Assembly: GCA_964036665.1 (NCBI GenBank)
Contig: OZ038532.1
Coordinates: 18,689,037-18,753,036, forward strand
DNA: 64,000 nucleotides
Direction of reading: 5' to 3'
Source: Gordius sp. MW1
Taxonomy: Eukaryota; Nematomorpha; Gordioida; Gordea; Gordiidae
Below, in pieces: positions 1 to 11,220 of this stretch. The notes beneath the pieces were generated by a model. That model was not told where the DNA came from and ran no database searches. It was given only the letters and a program-made list of their open reading frames with translations. The translations under genes were made by a program, and so were the position numbers. Each line of letters opens with the position of its first letter. The first letter of the stretch is position 1.

Positions 1-1290
1 CTATTCACGAAGATGGTGACGATGCCAATGTAAACAATGTCGGGTTATTAATGATAGAGGGCTTAACACTGAATAGAGAAATGATTAAAAATGAAATAAA
101 GACAGATCGTAGTTGTCTAGAATTAATTCGTGCTATTGAGCGCAATTGGCGCATAGACATGTCCAAATTTCAGTTAGACATAAAAGGATATTTCAATAAA
201 CGTGAAGAGATTTCTTACGAAAGTGGACTATTATTTTTAGGAAATAGGTTGATCATTCCAAAATCTTTACAGAATTTGGTTCTTAGGATTTTACATCAAG
301 GACACTAGGAATTACTGGGATGCGAAATGTTTGTCACTATTATGTTTATTGGCCGAGAATGGATGAAGACATTGACAGACATGTAAAATCATGCGAAGGA
401 TGTCAAGAAGTGCGACCTTCAGAAAAGCAGGTACCGCTCTATCCTTGGAATTTACCTGAGGTGTAGGACCATGTGCACATTGATATAGCTGGTCCCATAG
501 AAGGAAAATGGTGGTTGGTACTAATAGACTCATTCTCAAAATGGGTTGAGGTAGCAACGGTAACTTCGACAACAACCGGCCGTAATCAATCATCTACGGA
601 ATTGGTTCTGTAGATTTGGAATCCCGACGCAGATTGTGTCAGACAATGGGCCACAATTTGCTGGACAAGAATTTTTCAAATTCTGTGTTTCAAAAATATT
701 ACTCACACAAAATCGACTCCATTTCATCCTAAAACCAATGGGCAAGCCGAAAGGATGATAAGGACGTTACAAACAAGATAATATGCGGCGAGAAAACAGA
801 CTTGGAACAAAGAACTTTGTCTCACAGGACAGAAACTCTCCTCAAGCGACGACGGGAAAACCCCCATCCGAATTACTTTTAGGAAGGAGATTACAAACCG
901 CACTAGATTTAATAAAGCCGGATTTAAGAAACGTAATAAGGGAGAAGATATGGAAGCAGAAAACATATCATGATCAAAATGTACGTTATAGGGAATTTGA
1001 TGTTGGAGATCCAGTATGGATTCGCAACGTAATTAAGCCGGGATGGTACAAAGGTATTATTGTAGAACGGAAGGGCCACTATTCGTATAATGTCCGGACA
1101 GACGGTGGAATCAAAAGAAAACATGCTGATCAAATGAAGTTTAGGCTGCGATCTCAGTTTATGCCAAGTTTAGAGACTGCGATAACAGGTTTAAAACAAA
1201 ACATAGAAGGAGTTGAAAGTCCCCCTATATTGCGACGTTCAACAAGAATATTAAAACCACCGGAACGATTCCAGGATGAATTTAACTTTT
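1..1290 (+). pseudogene. Gypsy-type LTR retrotransposon, integrase end of pol (broken)
   Basis: Conceptual translation gives the end of a Gypsy pol polyprotein spread over several frames. At 51-308 lies the linker between RNase H and integrase (ending ILHQGH, the first zinc-binding His region). At about 355-470 come HVKSCEGCQ (the CC half of the HHCC finger) and the catalytic-core start DHVHIDIAGP. At about 715-760 comes PFHPKTNGQAERM, holding the catalytic Glu. Frame 783-1292 carries the C-terminal domain (VGDPVWIRN, then RRSTRILKPPERF), typical of Gypsy elements. At least two frameshifts and an in-frame stop (after PWNLPEV) separate these pieces, so the copy cannot encode a working integrase. 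The 5' part, with gag, protease and RT, lies outside the window or is lost. The family assignment is firm; the exact clade is not. Confidence 0.88.
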
Positions 1291-1430
1291 AGGAAAGGGA
1301 GAAATGTAATATTTGTATTAACGAAATATTATTTATGTTCAGTATTCCTAGTGAATACAATTTGTATATTTAACATATGACCTGATTTGAATAAACATTT
1401 AATTGAGTACAAATTACTAACTGTGTTCCA
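1291..1430 (+). repeat. Polypurine tract and short 3' LTR
   Basis: A purine run (AGGAAAGGGAGAAA, 1291-1304) follows directly on the pol stop codon. It abuts a segment starting TGTAATATT at 1305 and ending near TGTTCCA at 1430, with an AATAAA polyadenylation signal near 1389. This is the expected order for a plus-strand primer site and 3' LTR. The right boundary is inferred from the CA terminus; no 5' LTR is in the window to compare it with. Confidence 0.55.
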
Positions 1431-1433
1431 CGT

Positions 1434-1500
1434 TATAATCGGGGCTCGGGTCGGGCCTGATGATGCGGACGGACCAGAGGCCTGAGCCCGGCCCGAATTG
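1434..1500. repeat. GC-rich GGGTCGGGC-type repeat fragment
   Basis: A short GC-rich patch (GGGGCTCGGGTCGGGCC, later GAGCCCGGCCCG) stands out in AT-rich DNA. It resembles the longer GGCCCG-rich repeat at 6680-7000 and is probably a transposon-end fragment. The 440 bases from here to 1943 are AT-rich with nothing recognisable. Confidence 0.4.
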
Positions 1501-2454
1501 ACTCAAACAAACTACATTTTTATTAAATATGATTTAAACAAATTCAACTCGATATTAAGTAATTATCTTCGTACACCATACATAATATAGCTTCCAAGCT
1601 TCAGCTTTTTCCCCCTGTCTATTATAATATTTTGACCTAAATTGCAAATCTTATTCTAATATTTAAATATCATAGTAGCTGTTACTTTAAATAAGGAAAT
1701 ACTTTCAAAAGTTTTAACTTAGAACTGTTAGATAAATTATATTTTATAAATTTAGATTTCCAGTTTTATACTAAATAAATTGTAGCAAGTGAAAATAAAA
1801 ATTTTATATCAAACTTATCCTAGTTGTAAATTACGAGTAATAACAATTTAATGCTTTATGTATTTATATGATGAAATAATTTTCAAAAATTTTAAAATAA
1901 ATTTTTTTAATTTTCTATTTGAAAAATCCGGTTATATTTATATTAAACTCGGGCCTTCGGACCTCGTGGGAAGGGGGAGAAGGGAAGGGAAGAGGGGAAG
2001 GGAAGGGGGGACGACTCATCTGTACTTCGTATCGTATAAATGTATCATATTTGCTATGCAATTTATGGGCGAGAAAGGTGGGAAGGGGCGGGAATGCCTA
2101 TAGGGGGGTATTAAATGCCTAATGATTAATTATTTATTTATACAAATTTTCCATTATAGGCAAAATGTAATAAAGGCAAAATGTAATATAGGCAAGGGTT
2201 AGGGTTAGATTTAGTGTTTGCATCTAGTTGCGTATTACATTAGTTTTTATGGCCTTTAGTGATTATGGGTCTAACAAACATTATATTATAAAACAACACA
2301 ATGTTAAGAATTTGCAGAATTGTTGGGAGAAATTTTTTGTTGAATTTGAACAATTTTTAATTAAAAAAATCAAAAATTTGGCCAATGGTCACTTTTTCTC
2401 TATTGGTCAGTAAGTACCAACAGATACTCTATATGTCAATGATAGCCAAAAAAA

Positions 2455-3080
2455 TGGAAAAAAAAATTTTGATGCTCACTTTGGCCAATGGTCATTTTTT
2501 TCCATTGGTCAGCAGCCAGCACACGGTAAAAGTGGATATAAATTCATAAGAGTAAAAAAAACGAAAAAAAAATTTTCGAATCACATTTTGGCCAATGGTC
2601 ATTTTTTTCCATTGGTCAGCAGCCAGGACACGGTAAAAGTGGATATAAATTCATAATAGTCAAAAAAAAACGAAAAAAAAGTTTTCGAATCACATTTTGG
2701 CCAATGGTCATTTTATTCTATTGGTCAGCAGCCAGCGGACGGCCAAAAAGTCATAATAGCAATGGTAGGAACAGGAACAATCATAATAGTAAAAAAAAAC
2801 GAAAAAAATAATTTCGATTCACATTTTGGCCAATGGTCATTTTTTCAATCGGTCAGGAGCCAGCGGACGGCCAAAAAGTCATAATAGCAATGGTAGTAAC
2901 AGGAACAATCATAATAGTCAAAAAAAAACGAAAAAATAAACTCGGATTCACATTTTGGCCAATGGTCATTTTTTTCATTGGTCAGCAGCCAACGGACGGC
3001 CAAAAAGTCTTATTATCAATGATAGTAACAAGAACAATCATAAGAGTCAAAAAAAACTCCGGGATTCTAACCCAAAAATT
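2455..3080. repeat. Tandem units of about 120 bp in left foldback arm
   Basis: Five or more units repeat the order TTTTGGCCAATGGTCA, T-run, CCATTGGTCAGCAGCC, GCGGACGGCCAAAAAGTC, ATAATAGCAATGGTAG, GGAACAATCATAATAGTC and an A-rich linker. Each unit contains a short inverted repeat, CCAATGG and CCATTGG, around the T-run. The right arm carries the mirror copy at about 4760-5690. Units differ by single bases and small insertions, which suggests unequal exchange within the arms. Confidence 0.8.
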
Positions 3081-3610
3081 AGTTAAATTGCATAGCAATT
3101 AAAAGTAAACAACTTTTATTTATGTTTATTATATAACATTGGTCAGCAGCCAGCGAACGGCCAAAAACTCATAATAGCAATGGTAGAAACAGGAACAATC
3201 ATAATAGTCAAAAAAAACGAAAAAAATAATTTCGATTCACATTTTGGCCAATGGTCATTTTTTTCATTGGTCAGCAGCCAGCGGACGGCCAAAAATTCTT
3301 ATTATCAATGATAGTAACAAGAACAATCATAAGGTCAAAAAAACTCCGGGATTCTAACCCCAAAAATAGTTAAATTGCATAGCAATTAAAAAGTAAACAA
3401 CTTTTATTTATGTTTATTATATAACTAGTTAAATTGCATAGCATTAAAAGTAAACAACTTATCTATGTTTATTATATAACAAAAACTAGTTAATTGCATA
3501 GCAATTAAAAGTAAACAACTTTTATTTATGTTTATTATATAACTAGTTAAATTGCATAGCAATTAAAAGTTAACAACTTTTATTTATGTTTATTATATAA
3601 TAGATAATTT
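3060..3610. repeat. Tandem units of about 60 bp in left foldback arm
   Basis: A unit reading TAGTTAAATTGCATAGCA, then TTAAAAGTAAACAAC, then TTTATTTATGTTTATTATAT is repeated about five times, with one 120-bp-type unit embedded at about 3135-3345. The mirror copy is at 4440-4720 and 4935-5000. The repeat is AT-rich and non-coding. Confidence 0.75.
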
Positions 3611-3789
3611 AACAAATCTTATATATAACACACCGAGAGAGATAGAGATGAGGGGTGGGGCACCTCTTATGCATTAATTCAAAAAATAACACAGCGAGGG
3701 AGATAGAGATGAGGGGTGGGGCACCTCTTTCTCATCCATTAATTTAAAAAAGCGATAACCTAATATACCCAATGCAAATAGATAGGGAT

Positions 3790-3838
3790 GGACGGACGGA
3801 CAGACAGACGGACGGACAGACGGACGGACGGACGGACA
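3790..3838. repeat. GGAC/GTCC tetranucleotide microsatellite, left arm
   Basis: About 49 bp of GGAC units, with occasional AGAC variants, near the inner end of the left arm. The mirror array at 4171-4282 is more than twice as long. Confidence 0.85.
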
Positions 3839-4170
3839 ACAAAAAACGAGCCCATAAATTGCATAGCAATTAATACTAGCTGAACCCGGCAAACGTTGTT
3901 TTGCCATTTACCCGGGTGTATTAGCAGAATATATATCAACTTATAGATAAATTTCAATAGATTAAGAATATATCACCTATAATTGGTAAGTGTTTATTAT
4001 GCAAAGATTTTTTAACAAATAGTTAAAGAGGGTCCAAGGCCTAGGCCCACCCAAGAGAGAAAAGCTGGCCCCATTCCCCCCCCCTAAGGGGAAAATCGTT
4101 GGCATCCTGGCCCTTCAAGCAATTTTTTTTAATTTTAATTGCTATGCAATTTATGGGCTCGTTTTTTGTT

Positions 4171-4282
4171 GTCCGTCCGTCCGTCCGTCTGTCCGTCTGT
4201 CCGTCCGTCCGTCTGTCCGTCTGTCCGTCCGTCCGTCCGTCTGTCCGTCCGTCCGTCCGTCCGTCCGTCTGTCCGTCCGTCC
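4171..4282. repeat. GTCC tetranucleotide microsatellite, right arm
   Basis: About 112 bp of GTCC units with GTCT variants, flanking the loop of the foldback element. Apparent Pro/Ser/Val-Arg-rich reading frames here are simple translations of the microsatellite. Confidence 0.85.
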
Positions 4283-6679
4283 ATCCCTATCTATTTGCAT
4301 TGGGTATATTAGGTTATCGATTTTTTAAATTAATGCATGAGAAAGAGGTGCCCCACCCCACATCTCTATCTCCCTCGCCCTGTGTTGTTTTTTAAATTAA
4401 TTCATAAGAGGTGCCCCACCCCTCATCTCTATCTCCCTCGGTGTGTTATATATAAGATTTGTTAAATTATCTATTATATAACATAAATAAAAGTTGTTTA
4501 CTTTTAATTGCTATGCAATTTAACTAGTTATATAATAAACATAAATAAAAGTTGTTTACTTTTAATTGCTATGCAATTTAACTAGTTTTTGTTATATAAT
4601 AAACATAGATAAAAGTTGTTTAATTTTAATGCTATGCAATTTAACTAGTTATATAATAAACATAAATAAAAGTTGTTTACTTTTTAATTGCTATGCAATT
4701 TAACTAGTTTTGGGGTTAGAATCCCGGAGTTTTTTTGACTCTTATGATTGTTCTTGTTACTATCATTGATAATAAGAATTTTTGGCCGTCCGCTGGCTGC
4801 TGACCAATGAAAAAATGACCATTGGCCAAAATGTGAATCGAAATTATTTTTTTCGTTTTTTTTGACTATTATGATTGTTCCTGTTTCTACCATTGCTATT
4901 ATGACTTTTTGGCCGTCCGCTGGCTGCTGACCAATGTTATATAATAAACATAAATAAAAGTTGTTTACTTTTAATTGCTATGCAATTTAACTAGTTTTTG
5001 GGTTAGAATCTCGGAGTTTTTTTTGACTCTTATGATTGTTCTTGTTACTATCATTGATAATAAGACTTTTTGGCCGTCCGTTGGCTGCTGACCAATGAAA
5101 AAAATTACCATTGGCCAAAATGTGAATCCGAGTTTATTTTTTCGTTTTTTTTGACTATTATGATTGTTCCTGTTACTACCATTGCTATTATGACTTTTTG
5201 GCCGTCCGCTGGCTCCTGACCGATTGAAAAAATGACCATTGGCCAAAATGTGAATCGAAATTATTTTTTTCGTTTTTTTTTTACTATTATGATTGTTCCT
5301 GTTCCTACCATTGCTATTATGACTTTTTGGCCGTCCGCTGGCTGCTGACCAATGGAATAAAATGACCATTGGCCAAAATGTGATTCGAAAACTTTTTTTT
5401 CGTTTTTTTTTGACTATTATGAATTTATATCCACTTTTACCGTGTCCTGGCTGCTGACCAATAAAAAAAATGACCATTGGCCAAAATGTGATTCGAAATT
5501 TTTTTTTTTTTTTTTTTTTTTACTCTTATGAATTTATACCCACTTTTACCGTGTGCTGGCTGCTGACCAATGGAAAAAAAAGACCATTGGCCAAAGTGAG
5601 CATCAAATTTTTTTTTTCTGTTTTTTGGCTATCATTGACTTATAGAGTATCTGTTGGTACTGACCAATAGAGAAAAAGTGACCATTGGCCAAATTTTTGA
5701 TTTTTTTTCAACAAAAAATTTCTCCCAACAATTCTGCAAATTCTTAACATTGTGTTGTTTTATAATATAATGTTTGTTAGACCCATAATCACTAAAGGCC
5801 ATAAAAACTAATGTAATACGCAACTAGATGCAAACACTAAATCTAACCCTAACCCTTGCCTATATTACATTTTGCCTTTATTACATTTTGCCTATAATGG
5901 AAAATTTGTATAAATAATTAATTAATCATTAGGCATTTAATACCCCCCTATAGGCATTCTCGCCCCTTCCCACCTTTCTCGCCCATAAATTGCATAGCAA
6001 ATATGATACATTTATACGAAGTACAGATAAGTCGTCCCCCCTTCCCTTCCCCTCTTCCCTTCCCTTCTCCCCCTTCCCACGAGGGCCGAAGGCCCGAGTT
6101 TATTGTAATTAAGAAACAATATAATAATTATAATATTTGTTTCTAAAACTTTTAATTCTGAACTTAATAATGTCCGAAGAACTGAGATATATCAACATTT
6201 ATTGGCACTTTGTTAAAATTATTTTAATTTTTCTCCTTATTTAACGAGCAAAAAATGACAAAATTAGATTTTTTAATTTATTTAGCCACGCAGGAGGGGA
6301 CACGACCGTCCTATAATAATAATAATTGACGTGAAAAATAAGCAAAAAAATGACTTTGATACTCAATGTTTCAAATCGTAAAAACAGCACATGCCTACAT
6401 TTATCACACTACAAACGATAGATACGCAGGGTGCATTTGATTGACATTCGATTAAACGTCAAAACGTATAAAAGTTGACCCCTCGTAAACAACTGGACCG
6501 ATTTGGCTCGAACAAATCTTAAAACACGCTCCGGTTTGTGGGGAATTAATGAAATTTTGAGCCAAATCGGTCCGGTAGTTTCCCAAAATTGGTGGCGGCA
6601 TACATTTATACATAGTTTCATTTTTATATATAAGATTACCGTCAACGGATTTTTAACAAATAAACCTTTAAAAATAAAA

Positions 6680-7000
6680 AAATCATTTGGGCCGGGCTCG
6701 GGCAAAATAAAAACTGAGACGTCGGGCTCGAACCGGGTTCGGGCAGAAAAAATTTATTTTGCCAGGCTCTACAAATATGTTAAAGGCATTCCTCATGCAA
6801 ATTGAGAAGTGCAGTACATCAACAGGGTTTAAATCAGAGGTCAGATTTGTTTGGAATTTTATGCCCGAACCCGGCCCGATTCAATTTTTTAACCTCATTG
6901 CCCGCCCGAACCTTGTAATTGTCCGCCCGGGCCCGCCCAAAACATTAGAGCTGCCCAAAATACCGGCCCGAAATATTAAATTTGCCTCTTAGGCCCAAAA
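6680..7000. repeat. GGCCCG-rich dispersed repeat
   Basis: Repeated GC blocks (GGGCCGGGCTCGGGC, GAACCCGGCCCGATTC, GCCCGGGCCCGCCC) lie in an AT-rich background and face each other in inverse orientation across about 150 bp. The pattern of short tandem motifs near both ends resembles the subterminal repeats of hAT elements. I cannot define ends or a target duplication. 6102-6680 is AT-rich with nothing else recognised. Confidence 0.4.
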
Positions 7001-7019
7001 TTTTGCGCTCTAAATTCTT

Positions 7020-8189
7020 TCAACCACTATTAAAAAATAAGCATTTAATTAATGGCATATTGAATAAAACAAATATAGCAATATTTTATTTTCCCGGACA
7101 AAATAAAATTTCCTATATTATTAAAAAGTCGAATGATTTTTCCAAATGAAATTTTTGATCTTTAATATACATCCTAATAGGTCAAAAAGCGTAGTATTTG
7201 GTACTTCTAAAATATTGGCCAGAGTTTCTTTAAAATATTGTTTTCACTGGCAAAACGCTTTAAGTCACAATATTTTAATATATTAATTGCTAATGCTTTT
7301 AGGTATAAACATGTTAGAACGTTTACAAATCATATAACAGTAAAATATTAATTAAATATAGCCGATGTTCATGAAAATATTTATGCAGCAATTTTTAATT
7401 AAGTTTAAAGTGTAAATATTTGATAAATTATCTTACAATAAACAAATATACTCCCCTTTTGGGTTAACCCGTTTAAGCCCCTACCCTATAAAAACTTCTA
7501 AAATTAGTTCAATTAGTCAACCTGTGCACTTAGAAACTTACTTTTTTTATAACAAAAACAATAATTTATCAATAGAATTTAAATGTAATTTATGGAATTT
7601 TTTTTTTAATTTAAAGAAAAAAACGATGGTATTGAAATTTATTATTGTAAAAATAAGTAATAGCTTAGCGATAGTAACGAGTGATAAGGGAATAATAAAG
7701 GCGAATTGGGGAAGCTTTGTTAAACCCATAGACTACATAGTGTGTCAAATTATCCGCCAAAGGAGCACAACTGGTTTATTTCAACTATGCCATTTCGTGC
7801 TGTTCCATATTGTTTTCATATCAAAACTCGGTATAAACGATATTCTTATCATAAGTAAGTAACAATCGTTAATATATTTTAAATTTTTTTTAGAATTTTA
7901 CATATTTTTTTTTAATTTTAGGTTTCCAATGAAAAACCAAAAAGGAGATTCCAATCATCAATCCATTCTAGGGTCTGTTCTTATCATTTTTCCAGGGATA
8001 TGTCTATCCAACTTCATCAAAATATCATCAATTGAGAGAATATGCCATTCCAACAATTTTTGATTCTCTAGGACAGGTAAACCTATTTCATTATTAACCC
8101 TCCATGTACTTATAGAAATCCCAGGTTTATAAAACCCTATTCTTAAAAATTCTAGAATTATATGCAATTTACTAAAATTAAAAAAAATG
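7020..8189. other. AT-rich DNA without recognisable gene
   Basis: Only short reading frames with no family resemblance. A - strand frame at 7958-8167 lies directly beyond the broken piggyBac sequence and may be more of the same element, but I cannot place it in the family. Confidence 0.5.
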
Positions 8190-8640
8190 ACATGTTTTAT
8201 TTATTAATGATATAAAAAACATGCATTATTTCTGGTTTTAAAGCAGTCCCAGAATCTGGCTCAATTTTTTGGTAATGATAAAAAGATGACAACATCACCT
8301 GCTTGTTTTTTTGGAATATAAGATATTAACGTTATTTTCTTGAAAAAGGAAGTTTATTGATAAGACTTTTGCGCCTTTTGCTGGGCCAAAATTTTGTGTA
8401 ATTTGATTTTATATAGCATTTTTATTTGAATTTGAGATGGGCATTATCAACCTTGTAACGTCAAAAGGCTTGTTACTATCTTTATAAGAATCACTTGGCT
8501 GGGAGCCTGTGTATAATTCCAAGTTATATGTATGACAAGTTTTGCATCCACAAGAGAATAGTTGAGCCCATATTTGTAAGGCTTATTTGGAATATATTGT
8601 CGAAAAGTTACCTATTTTAGCATATAAAATATTCTTGATT
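8190..8640 (-). pseudogene. piggyBac-like transposase fragment (frameshifted)
   Basis: On the - strand, 8605 downward reads FRQYIPNKPYKYGLNYSLVDAK. After a +1 shift it reads CHTYNLELYTGSQPSDSYK and continues to FDVTRLIMPISNSNK. These match the core of the PGBD/piggyBac transposase domain (DDE_Tnp_1_7: QYIPNKP, Y.L..Y.G, VV.RL..PI). Farther on, pieces resembling NVNILYSKKTSR, then SSFYH, IEPDSG and KPEIM in another frame match the later part of the domain. Frameshifts and stops show that it is dead. No TTAA-flanked termini were found. The assignment rests on recalled family motifs. Confidence 0.65.
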
Positions 8641-9408
8641 TTCTATGCCATATAATATTTTGTTTTGGCAAAGTCTGCCCTAGTTCTTCTATATCCACAA
8701 CTGAATCACTTTCTTTCCACTCTCAATTAGATCAGCTTGATGTTAACACAAAGTTAACTAATCAAGATTTTACACATTTAAAATTTTTTATTCATTTAAA
8801 AAGTTTTGAAAAATCTTAAAATACTTTTTCATAATCATTCCCTTAATATAAATCAAAAATTAAGAATTAATATAAGAAATAAATTGAATAAAAATGTTTT
8901 ATTTTTAGGCCAATAATAGCCAATTTACCTTTCTCACTAGTTTATAATAAATTTGAACGAATGTCAATAAATTAATATTATACATAATATAGATGGCGCT
9001 ATATTTATTAAACAAACTTGCTGTTTATTTTAGAATGCTGTCTTTGATATCTACCCAATTCAAAATTTTTTATTTAACTTTTTTAAAATTATTTACAAAA
9101 ATTACTAATATCTATATAATCACCACTTTACCATGGACTCATCAAAATGGCGGAAACATTTTGTGCGTGATAAGCTATCTAGTCTATGATAGTAATATTG
9201 TTCATATCCAATGTTTGAAGAGGTATTACAATCATCTTTATCAACTAAATTTTTGATAGGTCAAATAATTATATTATAGCTTACAAATATGGGATGTGGA
9301 AATGGAAGAAGTAGACACTGCACCTATTTTTTTCTCTAGCTATCCTAAATACATCTAGAATACATTAATGATGAATTTGTATTCAACTAACTTATAAAAT
9401 AATTAATT

Positions 9409-9616
9409 TACTAGTAATATTGTTCATTTTTAATGTTTGTAGAGGCTCAGCAATGCATCCATAATTTGGATAAGTTATACTAGCAGTATCGTTCATTTCC
9501 AATATTTCTGAGGTTCAGCAATGCATCCATAATTTGGATAAGCTAAACTAGCAGTATTGTTCATATCCAATATATGTTAAGGTTCGGCAATGCTTCCATA
9601 GTTTGGATAAGCTATA
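9409..9616. repeat. Three tandem copies of a 70-bp repeat
   Basis: Three successive copies share the order TAGYARTATYGTTCAT, a TCCAATAT-like stretch, RGGTTCRGCAATGC, and CATAATTTGGATAAGCTA. A decayed related copy lies at about 9165-9245. It is non-coding. 8640-9400 otherwise shows only AT-rich sequence. Confidence 0.65.
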
Positions 9617-9619
9617 TAT

Positions 9620-10880
9620 AAAATAACTGGAAATAATTATAAATTACTTTTATGTGGGATTTCCAATATTCACTTAAATGTACTCATAATTTTCATAAAC
9701 TAAAATAGGTTTTTTTCTTTAGGATAAAATAAATTTAACATTAGACATATTACACTTGAAAAATTTAAAACAAACGGTAATATCAGCCGTGTTCTGATGT
9801 TTATGTGAATGTAAGTTTTGGTTAGAATAGGTGAGTATAACTGATGACCAGTTGGCAATTGAGCATGTAGGAGTGGGAAATGCTAATCTGACCATTGTCA
9901 AGGATGCCAACGAAAACTAAGACTTTGGACAACATTTTTGTGGCTATTGATCTTAAGGGCAACCATCACAAGAACGACTAAATTAAGGATTTTGAGCAAG
10001 ATTTTAATTTAGAAATGTTCCGACACTGCAAGTTTTCTGAATATAAACATTGTATTTTTAATAAATCCCAACCCATTGTACGCTTGATTGAATTATGTAA
10101 ACGTTAACAAAACATTTTGCGATCCGAAGGTATTAAAAACCCTTAAATGTAAATGGCCCATTCATATAGATTAAGAAATGGGTTCATAGTGGTTTTTTTT
10201 CAAATTTGATTTAGATAAGTACAATTTAATAGCTTGCTCATGACGGACAATTGGCACGTGCGGGAATTATGTAAATATTATAAATTGCCAGATAAAAATT
10301 TATTTTTTATAACAGCTTAAATATAATATATAACATTGTATGACCGTCAAATATATAATAGCAAAAGCACAGCACTTTAAGAGAGCGTCTTTCATCCGCT
10401 ATATGGGTGTGCACTGTGATAAAGATATAGTACTTATTGTAAATAAAAGTTAAAAATTGAAATAACTAGAATTACATTTTAATGAATAAATCATTTGCCC
10501 ATCGAGTCAAAATAGAAAAATACTAGGTTGTTTAAATCTTTCAAAATACCCCGCACCTAGACCCACACCTACCCATTCTTGATTCATTGGACCCAGCGTT
10601 GCGGGTCCCGTGTTGTTTTAAGGGGAGTGAGTGAAAACGTATTATAAAGTTTAAGAGCCGAGGGCTTAAGTCCTCAGTAGTTGCTTTAATTTTATCATCT
10701 TATATCAGAATGTTTTATAATAGAATATCTACAAATTCTTATTTTCTTTTTAACTTCCCATCCCCTATCATTCACAAACCATTTAAAAAATTTGTATTAA
10801 AGATATGGAAATGGTATTAATATAAATAACTTAAATAGCATAATTTTGTTTCCATTTTGCTGAAATATTGAACTGATATG
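9620..10880. other. AT-rich DNA, nothing recognised
   Basis: No reading frame with family resemblance, no tRNA or repeat structure that I can support. Confidence 0.5.
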
Positions 10881-11040
10881 CAGGCGCGTAGCCAGGATTT
10901 TTTCCCGGGGGGGGGGGGTTAAAAATTTCCAAAAAATTTTATAACATTTTTATTTCAACATCTAAATGATAAAATCTGGTATAAACATAAAGAAAGTCAT
11001 TTTAATAATTTCATATTTTTTCCCAGCGTCATTTGAAGTA
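10881..11040 (+). mobile_element. hAT-like element end (CAGGCGCGTAGCCAGG family), copy 1
   Basis: Starts with the terminal motif CAGGCGCGTAGCCAGG and a G-run. An AT-rich subterminal stretch follows (TTTTTATTTCAACATC, then AAGAAAGTCATT), ending near CCCAGCGTCAT. The same order recurs from 11221 in direct orientation. Confidence 0.65.
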
Positions 11041-11220
11041 GGAGCTAACTCTCCGTGAATCGCTAATAAAAGTGTCAATCCATTTAATCTATTTATCATG
11101 TTCCTCGCGGAATAAGACAAAGGGCCGCGGGAACACGATTAAAAGATTGAAGGGGAATCAGGGATATATTGGGAGAATTGTGAACGATAGGGGAATATAT
11201 TGGAAGACGGCAGGTCAGGG

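Larger units (their letters stand above)
1944..6102. mobile_element. Giant foldback (inverted-repeat) element
   Basis: The segment from TAAACTCGGGCCTTCGG at 1944 is repeated in inverse orientation up to CCGAAGGCCCGAGTTTA ending at 6102. The left arm is 1944-3875 and the right arm 4131-6102, with a spacer of about 255 bp (3876-4130). From the outside inward the arms contain: a purine-rich tract of GGGAAGGGGAAG type; a GCATAGCAAAT and CCCCCCTATAGGCATT block; a TAGGCAAAATGTAATA repeat with GGGTTAGGGTTAG; tandem units of about 120 bp; tandem units of about 60 bp rich in TAGTTAAATTGCATAGC; and a GTCC microsatellite. There is no transposase-like protein; all reading frames are translations of repeats. 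The architecture matches Foldback-type non-autonomous DNA elements. No target duplication is evident. The autonomous partner is unknown. Confidence 0.8.

Noticed and set aside
2203..2220. Telomeric repeat (GGGTTAGGGTTAG)
   Set aside because: Only two units, embedded in and mirrored by the foldback arms, so not a telomere or an interstitial telomeric array.
4099..4395. 98-codon Pro/Ser/Val/Arg-repeat protein
   Set aside because: It is the translation of the GTCC microsatellite and foldback arm; a mirror frame occurs at 3674-3907.
4971..5477. 168-codon frame with repeated NRNNHNS segments
   Set aside because: It follows exactly the 120-bp repeat units of the foldback arm and has no conserved start or family.
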